Position numbers and translations under genes: made by a program
Assembly (NCBI GenBank): GCA_017622135.1
Contig: JAGARR010000008.1
Location: forward strand, 1-64,000
Length of the DNA stretch: 64,000 bases
Origin: Spirochaetaceae bacterium
GTDB lineage: Bacteria > Spirochaetota > Spirochaetia > Treponematales > Treponemataceae
Reading direction: 5' to 3'
The notes under the pieces: model-generated
What the model was told of the DNA's origin: nothing
Databases searched by the model: none
What the model saw: only the letters and a program-made list of their open reading frames with translations
Shown: piece after piece, positions 52,142 to 59,868 of the stretch
Layout: each line of letters opens with the position of its first letter
Numbering within the stretch: position 1 is the first letter of the stretch

Positions 52142-54136
52142 ATGCACGGGAAAGGAACTGATTGTTGCAGCTCTGGAAGTGGCTGCGGGTGCGGTTGCCA
52201 TCATCAACATGAAGCCCACCACATACACCATAACGGCCTGAGCCATCACCAGAAAGTCATGCTGCTGCGGATGGGAGCCACAGTGGCCCTCCTGGTGGCC
52301 CTCCACTTTGTGCCCGTTGTTGGCCTGGCCAAGCTCCTGCTCTATCTGGTGCCCTATCTCGTCATGGGCTACGACATCTTGCTGGAGGCCTGGGAAGGAA
52401 TCAGGAATCGGGAGGTCTTTGACGAGAATTTCTTGATGACAGTGGCTACTATCGGAGCACTGGTGCTGGGAGTCACCTCCACCGGGGACTACACCGAGGC
52501 AGTGGCAGTGCTGTTGTTCTACCAAGCGGGGGAATGGTTCGAGGGATTTGCCGTGGGACGCAGCCGCAGAAACATCAGCCAGCTGATGGACATCCGCCCG
52601 GATTATGCCAACATCATGGTGGGCGGCAGACTGCAACAAGTGCCACCGGAAAGCCTGGAAATTGGCAGTCTCATTGTGGTGCAGCCGGGAGAAAAGGTTC
52701 CCCTGGACGGCGTAATTGTTGAGGGAAGCTCCACCCTGAACACAGTAGCCCTTACGGGGGAAAGTCTACCTCGGGAAGTGGCTGCAGGAGACGCTGTTGC
52801 CAGTGGCTGCATCAATATGCGGGGAGTTCTCACCATCAGAACCACAAGGACATTCAGCGAGTCCACTGTGGCAAAGATACTGGAGCTGGTAGAATATGCC
52901 AGCGCAAGAAAGTCCCGCTCAGAAGCCTTCATCTCCCGCTTTGCCCGGGTATACACCCCCGCCGTCTGCTATGGTGCCATCGCACTGGCCATCATTCCTC
53001 CAGCGATTCGGCTGGCACTTCTGGGACTTCCACCAGAGTGGGGCAGCTGGTTCTACCGTGCCCTCACCTTCCTGGTCATCAGCTGTCCCTGTGCCCTGGT
53101 CATCAGCATCCCACTCACCTTCTTTGCAGGAATCGGTGGTGCCAGCCGAGTGGGCATCTTGATAAAAGGTTCCCACTTCCTTGAGGCATTGTCCCAGATA
53201 AAATGCATGGTCTTTGACAAGACCGGCACCCTCACCCAAGGCAGCTTTCAAGTAACTGCTGTTACCCCAGTAGCAATGACGGAGCACCAGCTGCTGGAAA
53301 TAGCTGCTTTGGCAGAATGCAGTTCCAGCCATCCTGTAGCCAAAAGCATCCTCCGTGCCTACGGAAGGGAGCCAGACAGGAGCCGGATACAGAACCTGCA
53401 GGAAATCGGTGGTCAGGGACTGGTGGCACAGGTAGATGGCAGGCGGATTGCAGTGGGCAACGGCAGGCTCATGGAGGCAGAAGGAATTGCTGCCCACAGC
53501 TGGGAAGGCAGCCAGCAACAGAAGGCTGGTACACAGGTTTTTATCGCCATAGACAAGACCTTTGCTGGCTCCATCACCGTCTCTGATAGCCTGAAACCCA
53601 CCGCAGTTCAGGCCATCAAGGAAATCAAGGACAGCGGTGTCCAGCAGACGGTGATGCTCACCGGAGACACTGATGCGGTAGCTCAGGAAATGGGAGGGCA
53701 GCTGGGAATGGATTGCATCCACAGTCAGCTTTTGCCAGGAGACAAGGTTTCTAGGGTGGAGGAGCTGATGGAGCAGATGAAGGGCAAGGGAAAGCTGGCC
53801 TTTGTGGGAGACGGCATCAACGATGCACCGGTGCTGTCCCGCTCCGATATTGGCATTGCCATGGGTGCACTGGGCTCCGATGCTGCCATTGAGGCGGCGG
53901 ACGTGGTGCTTATGGACGACAATCCATTGAAGATTCCCACCGCCATCAGAATTTCCCGAAAAACCATGGGGATTGTGGGACAAAACATCGGCTTTGCCCT
54001 GGGTATCAAATTCCTGTGCCTGATTCTAGGAGCCCTGGGACTGGCCAACATGTGGCTGGCCATCTTTGCCGATGTGGGTGTGATGTTGCTGGCAGTGCTG
54101 AACGCCATCCGCGCCCTGTCTGTAAAAAAACTGTAG
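52142..54136 (+). CDS. Zinc/cadmium/lead-type P1B-ATPase
   Basis: Heavy-metal efflux pump of the inner membrane, 664 residues. It has the CPC metal site in SCPCALVISIPL (about 316), DKTGTLT phosphorylation site (about 358), the SSHP motif typical of P1B pumps, and GDGINDAP (about 556). The N-terminus has no HMA domain but a Cys- and His-rich stretch (CCSSGSGCGCGCHHQH, then HEAHHIHHNGLSHH) that can bind metal. The Leu-rich SIPL after CPC and the terminal helix fit the Zn/Cd/Pb branch. AGGAGG precedes the ATG. It is in an operon with the ArsR regulator under a palindromic operator. Confidence 0.94.
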   Translation: MHGKGTDCCSSGSGCGCGCHHQHEAHHIHHNGLSHHQKVMLLRMGATVALLVALHFVPVVGLAKLLLYLVPYLVMGYDILLEAWEGIRNREVFDENFLMTVATIGALVLGVTSTGDYTEAVAVLLFYQAGEWFEGFAVGRSRRNISQLMDIRPDYANIMVGGRLQQVPPESLEIGSLIVVQPGEKVPLDGVIVEGSSTLNTVALTGESLPREVAAGDAVASGCINMRGVLTIRTTRTFSESTVAKILELVEYASARKSRSEAFISRFARVYTPAVCYGAIALAIIPPAIRLALLGLPPEWGSWFYRALTFLVISCPCALVISIPLTFFAGIGGASRVGILIKGSHFLEALSQIKCMVFDKTGTLTQGSFQVTAVTPVAMTEHQLLEIAALAECSSSHPVAKSILRAYGREPDRSRIQNLQEIGGQGLVAQVDGRRIAVGNGRLMEAEGIAAHSWEGSQQQKAGTQVFIAIDKTFAGSITVSDSLKPTAVQAIKEIKDSGVQQTVMLTGDTDAVAQEMGGQLGMDCIHSQLLPGDKVSRVEELMEQMKGKGKLAFVGDGINDAPVLSRSDIGIAMGALGSDAAIEAADVVLMDDNPLKIPTAIRISRKTMGIVGQNIGFALGIKFLCLILGALGLANMWLAIFADVGVMLLAVLNAIRALSVKKL

Positions 54137-54163
54137 CAAAATGCAAGAAAGGAAAGGAAAATT

Positions 54164-54574
54164 ATGAAGGATTTTGAGCCGCAACTGACCAGATTCCGCA
54201 CCAGCCTCCCAGAAGAACCCTGTATGCCAGACAGTTCTGAATTCACCGCAGTAGCAGACCTGTTCAAGCTTTTGGGAGACAGCAGCCGACTAAAGATTTT
54301 CTGGATCCTGTGCCATTGGGAGGAATGCGTCACCAGCATTTCAGAGCGAGCCGGCATGACGAGCCCCGCAGTCTCCCACCATCTGAAATACCTGAAGGCC
54401 AGCCAACTCATCGTAAGCCGCCGGGAGGGCAAGGAGGTGTACTACCGCACCGCAGACACCCCCCAAGCCCAGATGGTTCACCATATAATCAAGAGCGTGC
54501 TGCGGCTCACCTGCCCGGGCCAGCACTGCCCCTACCAGGAGTGCGTGTTCAGCGAGGCTCCTTGTCCTCACTAA
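54164..54574 (+). CDS. ArsR/SmtB-family metal-responsive repressor
   Basis: 136-residue winged-helix dimer. The helix-turn-helix core is VADLFKLLGDSSRLKIFWIL and then MTSPAVSHHLKYLKASQLIVSRREGKEVYYRT. The ECV in HWEECVTSI corresponds to the Cys position of the ELCV motif in CadC/SmtB-type sensors. N- and C-terminal Cys/His-rich ends (LPEEPCMP; CPGQHCPYQEC; EAPCPH) offer further metal sites. AAGGAAAGGAAA precedes the ATG. It lies 27 bases after the ATPase and presumably represses the operator at 52090-52119. Its 3' end overlaps the opposing FliG-N-like gene by 26 bases. Confidence 0.92.
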   Translation: MKDFEPQLTRFRTSLPEEPCMPDSSEFTAVADLFKLLGDSSRLKIFWILCHWEECVTSISERAGMTSPAVSHHLKYLKASQLIVSRREGKEVYYRTADTPQAQMVHHIIKSVLRLTCPGQHCPYQECVFSEAPCPH

Positions 54575-54965
54575 GCCACATACTCAAGACCCGAGCGATA
54601 TCCTCTGACTTGATTCCCGTGGAAACCGTACCCTCCTCTTGCACTGGTGGCTGGTACTGGCTGTGGGTCTCAAAATAGCCCTTGGTATAGCCTGTGTCAG
54701 GAAGCTGATTGCCGGGCCACAGATTGATAGCCTCTCCGTATTTTCGCAGGGATTCCAGCACGCTCACATCCTCCTCCACATCCACCCTGTTCTTGATGGA
54801 CTTCATGGATTTCCGCAGCAGTTGAATCTCCTTGTCGGAAAGATAGGGGGTCAGGCTCTCAAAACCATCACGCCCCAAAAGTGAAAAAAGCAGAGCCGCC
54901 CGCTGCCTTCCTGTCAGGGGCTTTCTTGAAGCATCAACTTGTTTGGTAAAATAATTGTCGTTCAT
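54549..54965 (-). CDS. Short protein with FliG N-terminal-like domain
   Basis: 138 residues from ATG 54965 (GGGAGGG four bases upstream; an ATG four codons earlier lies in the same stretch). LTGRQRAALLFSLLGRDGFESL followed by LSDKEIQLLRKSMKSI matches the start of the FliG N-terminal domain, which binds the FliF ring. The FliG middle and C-terminal motor domains are absent; the last ~60 residues are unlike FliG. It could be a stand-alone FliG-N-type regulator or an unusual remnant. The gene overlaps the end of arsR on the opposite strand by 26 bases. Confidence 0.65.
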   Translation of the reverse strand: MNDNYFTKQVDASRKPLTGRQRAALLFSLLGRDGFESLTPYLSDKEIQLLRKSMKSIKNRVDVEEDVSVLESLRKYGEAINLWPGNQLPDTGYTKGYFETHSQYQPPVQEEGTVSTGIKSEDIARVLSMWLSEDKEPR

Positions 54966-55148
54966 GTTCCCTCCCAAAATCCCACTGAAAACAATGCAGA
55001 CAAAATGGATGCTTGTATCTTATCATGATGAGCTAGCCATGTCTACGCTGGTGTCCGTTCCAAATACCTTTAGGGCAGACTGACCCCATGGAAGAATGTG
55101 ACATAAAGCTATTCAAGAATTCATCTGGTGTCTCGGGGGACATAGCAT

Positions 55149-55394
55149 TCACCTGTTTACCACCAGCACAGCGTTTTCCGCCACCGTCTCCACCATGTAC
55201 CTATCCTCCTCCACAATGATAAAATACCATATGATTGTGGCTAGGATGACACCCGCAGCCGCCACCACAGCCAGGCTCGACAGGACATTTCCAACCAGCC
55301 CGCCCAGGTCGAATTTGCCCGGCTGGGATATGTCAATGGAGGAAAATGAATCACCTGCTTCCGTCCCTTTTCGAACAAGGCATCCACTATAGCA
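55149..55394 (-). pseudogene. Possible single-span membrane protein without a canonical start
   Basis: A frame of 81 codons reading from 55394 to a TGA at 55151-55149 has a convincing membrane helix (VLSSLAVVAAAGVILATIIW), an upstream Asp/Ser/Ile-rich stretch and a short charged tail. No ATG, GTG or TTG occurs in frame before the helix, and a TAG lies immediately upstream. A separate frame reading MVIKEKIVL starts at about 55424 and ends at the same region, so a frameshift may have split a short gene. Confidence 0.35.
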
Positions 55395-55642
55395 CTATTT
55401 TTTCTTTAATCACCATATCCAAAAATTCGAAAAAACTATTAGCCTAAAAGTCGAGTTTTTTGAAAATCATTCTTGAAAAATGGAACGGCTGGTATCACCG
55501 ACACGAAAACACCGAGATTTTTCTGTACAGAAATATGGTAAAACATTCTGGTCGTACACCCTTTTTTACATTTTCTTAAACTCGAAATTAGGGCTACATA
55601 GTATAGTCTGGAGGGTGTCAAGGCTGTATACTCCGCCCTCAC

Positions 55643-55671
55643 TTTACCAAATCCTCCATCTGCTATAAAAT
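55643..55671 (+). promoter_or_regulatory. Sigma-70 promoter just before the proS ATG
   Basis: TTTACC (55643-55648), a 17-base spacer and TAAAAT (55666-55671), then nine bases to ATG 55681. The leader would be about two bases and there is no Shine-Dalgarno. Confidence 0.55.
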
Positions 55672-55680
55672 ACCTTCAAT

Positions 55681-57525
55681 ATGAAAGCTTCCAATACATT
55701 GATTGCCACTCTGCGGGAAGTGCCTGCGGAGGCTGTTATTGCCAGTCACCAGCTGATGCTGCGGGCGGGGCTCATTCGCAAGTTGGGCAACGGCCTGTTC
55801 ACCTATTTTCCCTTGGGCCTCAAGGCCTTCCGCAAGGTGGAGAATATTGTCCGTGAGGAAATGGATGCCGTCGGGGCGCTGGAATGCAAGCCCTCCGTGG
55901 TGGTGCCAGGGGAGCTGTGGCGTGAGTCCGGCCGCTGGGAGACCATGGGAGCGGGCATGCTCCGCATGAAGAACCGGGTGGACCAGGAGCTGGTGGTGAG
56001 CCCCACCGCCGAGGAAGCCTTTACTGCCCTGGTGCGTGACGAGCTTGAGTCCTACAAGCAGCTGCCCCTCACCTTGTACCAAATCAACACAAAATACCGG
56101 GATGAAATCCGTCCCCGCTACGGCGTGATGCGCGGCCGTGAGTTTACCATGAAGGATGCCTATTCCTTCCACACCACTGCCGAAAGCCTGGACGAAACCT
56201 ACCTCGCCATGGAGGCTGCCTACAAGCGAATCTTCAAGCGGCTGGGGCTTTCCGTCATTCCCGTTTCCGCCGACTCTGGTGCCATGGGTGGCAGTGGCTC
56301 CGAGGAATTCATGGTGGAGAGCGCCGTGGGGGACGACACCCTCATTCTCTGCCCCAACTGCGACTATGCCGCCAACACCGAGAAGGCTGCCTGCGCCCCT
56401 GACGTTGCCCTGGACAAGGAGGGCAAGCCCCTGGTGGCCACGGAGCTCCCCATCGAAAAGGTGCCCTGCCCCGGCGTGGAGACCATCGCCCAGATGGAGG
56501 AATTCTTCAAAATGAGCGCCACCCAGTTCATCAAGGTGCTGATCTACAAGGTGCACAACTGCGAGCTGGACCTGCGGACTGCCCCCGGTGGCCAGGGCTT
56601 TAAGCGGGAGGTGGAGGGCGGCGTACCGGTGTATCCCGTATGCTTCTTCGCCGTGGCCATCCGTGGGGACCTGGACGTGAACGAGGCCAAGCTAGCTGCC
56701 AGCCTGAAGGCCAGCGAGGTGGAGCTGGCAGAGGAGGCCGACGTCATCGCCTATTCCGGTGCTCCCCACGGCTTTGTGGGTCCCGTGGGCCTCACCAAGC
56801 TGCCCTTACTGGCGGATTTCAGCGTCATGACACAGAAGGAGGACGGCAGCTTTGAGGCCCACCTCCACGACACGGTAACTGGTGGCGGCTCTGCCGACGT
56901 GGACAACATCCACGTGGAGCCCATCCGAGACTTTGTTCCCTTCATCACCGCAGACGTTCGTACCGTGGTGGCGGGCGACAGGTGCCCCTGCTGCAACAGC
57001 GAATTCTACAGCAAGAAGGGCAACGAGCTGGGGCACATCTTCAAGCTGGGCTACAAGTACAGCAAGTCCATGAACCTCACCTACCTTGACGAAAACGGCA
57101 AGCAGCAGGTTCCCATCATGGGCTGCTACGGAATCGGGGTGGACCGTGCCCTTGCCTCCATCATCGAGGAGCACCACGACGAGAACGGAATCATCTGGCC
57201 CATGAGCGCCGCCCCCTATCAGGTTGCCATCGTGCCGGTAAAGTACGACGGCCAGATGAAGGAAGTGGCAGATTCCCTGTATTCCCAGTTACAAAAGCTT
57301 GGCGTGGAGGTTTTACTTGATGACAGGAACGAGCGTCCCGGCGTAAAGTTCAAGGACATGGATTTGATTGGCATTCCCCTCCGCATTGTAGTGGGCGACA
57401 AAAACCTGCCCAAGGTGGAGGTCAAGCTGCGCTCCCAAAAGGATGCCCAGCTGGTGGAAGCAGATCGGGCTGCGGAGGAGGTGGCCGCCATTGTCCGGGA
57501 GGAACTGGCAAAACTGGACAGCTAG
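55681..57525 (+). CDS. proS: Prolyl-tRNA synthetase, bacterial ProS type
   Basis: Class II aminoacyl-tRNA synthetase, 614 residues. It begins MKASNTLIATLREVPAEAVIASHQLMLRAGLIRKLGNGLFTYFPLGLK, with the class II motif 2 YRDEIRPRYGVMRGREFTMKDAYSFH, and motif 3 GCYGIGVDRALASIIEEHHD, and an editing INS domain in the middle (about residues 240-400). The C-terminal anticodon-binding domain (VAIVPVKY through DLIGIPLRIVVGD) is complete. A bacterial-type enzyme rather than the short archaeal/eukaryal type. No Shine-Dalgarno; a leaderless-like transcript is probable. Confidence 0.97.
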   Translation: MKASNTLIATLREVPAEAVIASHQLMLRAGLIRKLGNGLFTYFPLGLKAFRKVENIVREEMDAVGALECKPSVVVPGELWRESGRWETMGAGMLRMKNRVDQELVVSPTAEEAFTALVRDELESYKQLPLTLYQINTKYRDEIRPRYGVMRGREFTMKDAYSFHTTAESLDETYLAMEAAYKRIFKRLGLSVIPVSADSGAMGGSGSEEFMVESAVGDDTLILCPNCDYAANTEKAACAPDVALDKEGKPLVATELPIEKVPCPGVETIAQMEEFFKMSATQFIKVLIYKVHNCELDLRTAPGGQGFKREVEGGVPVYPVCFFAVAIRGDLDVNEAKLAASLKASEVELAEEADVIAYSGAPHGFVGPVGLTKLPLLADFSVMTQKEDGSFEAHLHDTVTGGGSADVDNIHVEPIRDFVPFITADVRTVVAGDRCPCCNSEFYSKKGNELGHIFKLGYKYSKSMNLTYLDENGKQQVPIMGCYGIGVDRALASIIEEHHDENGIIWPMSAAPYQVAIVPVKYDGQMKEVADSLYSQLQKLGVEVLLDDRNERPGVKFKDMDLIGIPLRIVVGDKNLPKVEVKLRSQKDAQLVEADRAAEEVAAIVREELAKLDS

Positions 57526-57535
57526 GGATGCAGTT

Positions 57536-57568
57536 CAGTCAGGCTAAAATCCGTTTTTAACCTGACTG
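57536..57568 (+). terminator. Weak hairpin after proS
   Basis: CAGTCAGG (57536-57543) pairs with CCTGACTG (57561-57568), 8 bp around a 17-base loop that contains the only T-run (GTTTTTAA). No T-tract follows, so termination is uncertain; the next 40 bases contain a second GGGC...GCCC pair. Confidence 0.4.
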
Positions 57569-57628
57569 GGCTGAAGCCTTCGGGAGACGCCCGTCGCTCT
57601 GTCAAAATCTTTTGTGAGCAGGAATGAA

Positions 57629-58762
57629 ATGAAAAAAACATCTGTTGCATCCATTCTTTTTGGACTTGTGTTGCTGGTGGCGGCAATCACTCCGGCGGCC
57701 GCCTTCCCCGGCATCCAAAGCTACCTAAAGGACGAGTCCGGCCAGTACGTGTACTACCGTGACTACACCTTTCCCTACGAGGCCTACGTAGGCTTCCTCC
57801 ACTACGACGAGGGAACCTACGGAATGCGGTTCTACGCCCCCAATCAGCCTTTGGAGGGAGCTTCCTTCGAGGCGGCCCAGCGGAATGCCGGAGCCAAGGG
57901 CGGCGTGGTGGGCGTACCCAAGTCCGTGGAGCTCCTGTTTACCGTGAACACGGAGACCAACGTGACGGAGATGACCGGCGAGAAATTTCTCACCAGCATC
58001 AGCGGCAGCGACACGGACATTGTAAACTACCTCCACGACCTAATCTACGAATTCTCCGCCCGCCGCCGCAAGCTGGCAGACCCCGTGGTAACAAAGGCAG
58101 TTTCCAGCCGTGAGGATTTTCCCCAGTTCGGCGGCCCTGTCACCATGAAGTACGACTTTGACATTCCCATCTTCAACCTGCAGGAAATCATCGATGCCAA
58201 CGGAATGCCCGCCTTCCAGGTTGCAACCGTGGGAATGCTGGCCTCCTCCAGCGACAACAGCTTCTTTGAATTTACCGGCTTTCCCGCACCCATGCAGGAC
58301 AAGCCCCGTAGCTTCATCTCCACAGAAAAGAAGCCGTCCAAGAAGATACGCTTTGAAAGTCAGGAAATCAAGCTGGACGACCAGTGGACCCAGGCCGCCG
58401 AGAACATGTATCTGCTGGGAGATGTGGCCATGGTTGCCATGACGGAATTCCAGCCCTCGGAGCAGGTGGCCGCCGCAGGAAGCGCCGCAATCCTGGATGC
58501 CTTCTGCCGCACCCTTTCCCTAGGCTCCACCGGCTCCTACACCGACTGGGGCAACCGCAAGATAAAGCGTGGCAGGAATGAGCTGGAGGTAAGCATCCGC
58601 ACCCACCTGCCGGAGGACAACGCCGTGTCCCAAAACTTTAAGTTCATCACCAAAAACAAGGCCGGCGGCTACTCCATCCTCACCCTCACCGTCTTTGACC
58701 GGGCCTACAAGGACAACCGCTCATACTTTGACGCCATCGTCAAAAGCTACAAAGTGAAGTAA
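57629..58762 (+). CDS. Unknown secreted protein, 377 residues
   Basis: ATG 57629 is chosen because AGGA lies five bases before it; the frame's GTG at 57614 is five codons earlier. The signal peptide MKKTSVASILFGLVLLVAAITPAAA is clear, with cleavage near AAA-FP, so the product is periplasmic or surface-exposed. The mature protein is rich in Tyr and Phe, with no recognised domain. Codon use is GC-rich and chromosomal in style. It is followed directly by a strong terminator, so it is monocistronic. Not recognised as a named family. Confidence 0.8.
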   Translation: MKKTSVASILFGLVLLVAAITPAAAFPGIQSYLKDESGQYVYYRDYTFPYEAYVGFLHYDEGTYGMRFYAPNQPLEGASFEAAQRNAGAKGGVVGVPKSVELLFTVNTETNVTEMTGEKFLTSISGSDTDIVNYLHDLIYEFSARRRKLADPVVTKAVSSREDFPQFGGPVTMKYDFDIPIFNLQEIIDANGMPAFQVATVGMLASSSDNSFFEFTGFPAPMQDKPRSFISTEKKPSKKIRFESQEIKLDDQWTQAAENMYLLGDVAMVAMTEFQPSEQVAAAGSAAILDAFCRTLSLGSTGSYTDWGNRKIKRGRNELEVSIRTHLPEDNAVSQNFKFITKNKAGGYSILTLTVFDRAYKDNRSYFDAIVKSYKVK

Positions 58763-58777
58763 ATCGGTGGGTTGAGA

Positions 58778-58808
58778 CAAGCGGGCTCTAAAGCCCGCTT
58801 GTTTTTTT
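58778..58808 (+). terminator. Intrinsic terminator
   Basis: CAAGCGGGC (58778-58786) pairs perfectly with GCCCGCTTG (58793-58801) across TCTAAA, followed by seven T residues. It ends the upstream secreted-protein gene. Confidence 0.95.
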
Positions 58809-58941
58809 AGGAGGGGGGAATGAGCACAAGCTATTTTTGTGTGTTTGATAGCTCTGAGCGTCTGGATTACCAGCAATTGCACTCCATTTGCTGCATTTGC
58901 ATAGTATATTACCGTATTTTATCCCCAAGAAGGAGCCACGT

Positions 58942-59832
58942 CTACTTGAAGCTGGCCACCGACAAAGGTGTGCCAATCCACACTCCCTCGCTACCCAGGT
59001 ACTCCTTCTTTTGGCCTTCGATGATGAACTGCACGCTGTCCACTGTGGGGAAGGAGGCGGCGGTGTAGACAATCTGCATCAGCTGGTTAATGTAGCCTTC
59101 CGCCCCGTAGGTGTTGAACTCGAACTCCTCACTGAAATTCAAAGTAGCCACCCGATTCTTCACCGAGGCGGAGAGGAGGCGGCTTCCCTCTGGAATCAAT
59201 GTCATACAGTTTTCGATTATGTCGTCATGATTGGGACCTTCCAAAAGGCTGTTGATGGAAGCCGACAAGGGTGAATTCGTCTTTGGAATGCGGCGAACCA
59301 CCTCCTTTCGGGAAACAGTGCCGTCCTTGCCCAGCACCACGAAGAAGAGCTTCACCTGGGTCTCCTCCGCAGGGATTCCAGCTGTCTGTTCAGCGGTGAT
59401 GCTACCATAGGGTGTCTCGATGATGGTCTCGCTGGGAAGTGGCAATGGCTCTGGTGGAAGAGCTGCCAGTTCATCGGCAGTGGAGGCGGGAATTGAATCG
59501 GCATCCTCCACAGTGACCAAACCGCCCAAATCGATGGTGGACAAATCCTGGAACTCCACCACCGGTCCTGATCCCTGACTTGAATTGTCCTGTATTATTA
59601 CTGGGGAAGCAGTTTGCGTCAGCGTAGTTGGAGAAGAATCATCCTCCTCCAACTGATAGTTCTCCACAAATGCAGGCTCAGAGCCGATTACATGGGTAAA
59701 AAAACCAGTCTTTTTAAGGGTTGTCAGGATTTTATCCTGCATCAGGAAAAATGCAATCAGAAGAACAAGGGCCAGAAGCAACCACACGATGACTCCGAGG
59801 CTCAGTTTGAATTGTTTTTTTTGCTGACTCAT
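58942..59832 (-). CDS. GerMN-domain protein with an N-terminal membrane anchor
   Basis: 296 residues from ATG 59832; a GTG two codons earlier lies between the -10 box and this ATG. An N-terminal hydrophobic helix (LSLGVIVWLLLALVLLIAFFL) anchors it. A long Asp/Glu/Ser/Pro-rich linker follows (about 50-150), and the last ~130 residues form a GerMN domain (VKLFFVVLGKDG, SLLEGPNHDDI, SASVKNRVATLNFSEEF, IVYTAASFPTVDSVQFIIEGQ). GerMN domains occur in spore-germination GerM and in cell-envelope proteins of non-sporing bacteria, where they are thought to act at the cell wall. It lies directly downstream of the histidine-kinase gene and has its own leaderless-type promoter. Confidence 0.88.
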   Translation of the reverse strand: MSQQKKQFKLSLGVIVWLLLALVLLIAFFLMQDKILTTLKKTGFFTHVIGSEPAFVENYQLEEDDSSPTTLTQTASPVIIQDNSSQGSGPVVEFQDLSTIDLGGLVTVEDADSIPASTADELAALPPEPLPLPSETIIETPYGSITAEQTAGIPAEETQVKLFFVVLGKDGTVSRKEVVRRIPKTNSPLSASINSLLEGPNHDDIIENCMTLIPEGSRLLSASVKNRVATLNFSEEFEFNTYGAEGYINQLMQIVYTAASFPTVDSVQFIIEGQKKEYLGSEGVWIGTPLSVASFK

Positions 59833-59838
59833 GCCCAC

Positions 59839-59868
59839 AGTATAATACCCCCTTTAAAATCATGTCAA
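59839..59868 (-). promoter_or_regulatory. Strong sigma-70 promoter placing the transcript start at the GerMN ATG
   Basis: On the minus strand a perfect TTGACA (59868-59863), an 18-base spacer and TATACT (59844-59839), followed by six bases and ATG 59832. The -35 box overlaps the stop codon of the upstream kinase gene. Confidence 0.8.

Larger units (their letters stand above)
54966..55680. other. Low-coding stretch between the FliG-N-like gene and proS
   Basis: It holds the possible membrane-protein frame described separately (55149-55394) and, on the minus strand, a 36-codon frame beginning MSPETPDEFLNSFMSH (ATG at about 55143), neither convincing. From 55400 on the DNA is AT-rich with repeated TCGAATT/TCGAGTTTT motifs and one TCGAAAAAACT/AGTCGAGTTTTTTG partial inverted repeat near 55427-55462. 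The proS promoter closes it. Confidence 0.4.

Noticed and set aside
52919-53983. 354-codon frame antisense to the P-type ATPase
   Set aside because: The sense strand encodes all the ATPase motifs; the antisense product has no fold-like pattern and starts within the coding region.
55663-56556. 297-codon frame antisense to proS
   Set aside because: The His/Gly/Leu-rich shadow of the GC-rich proS codons lacks a ribosome site and a promoter; the sense strand has all synthetase motifs.
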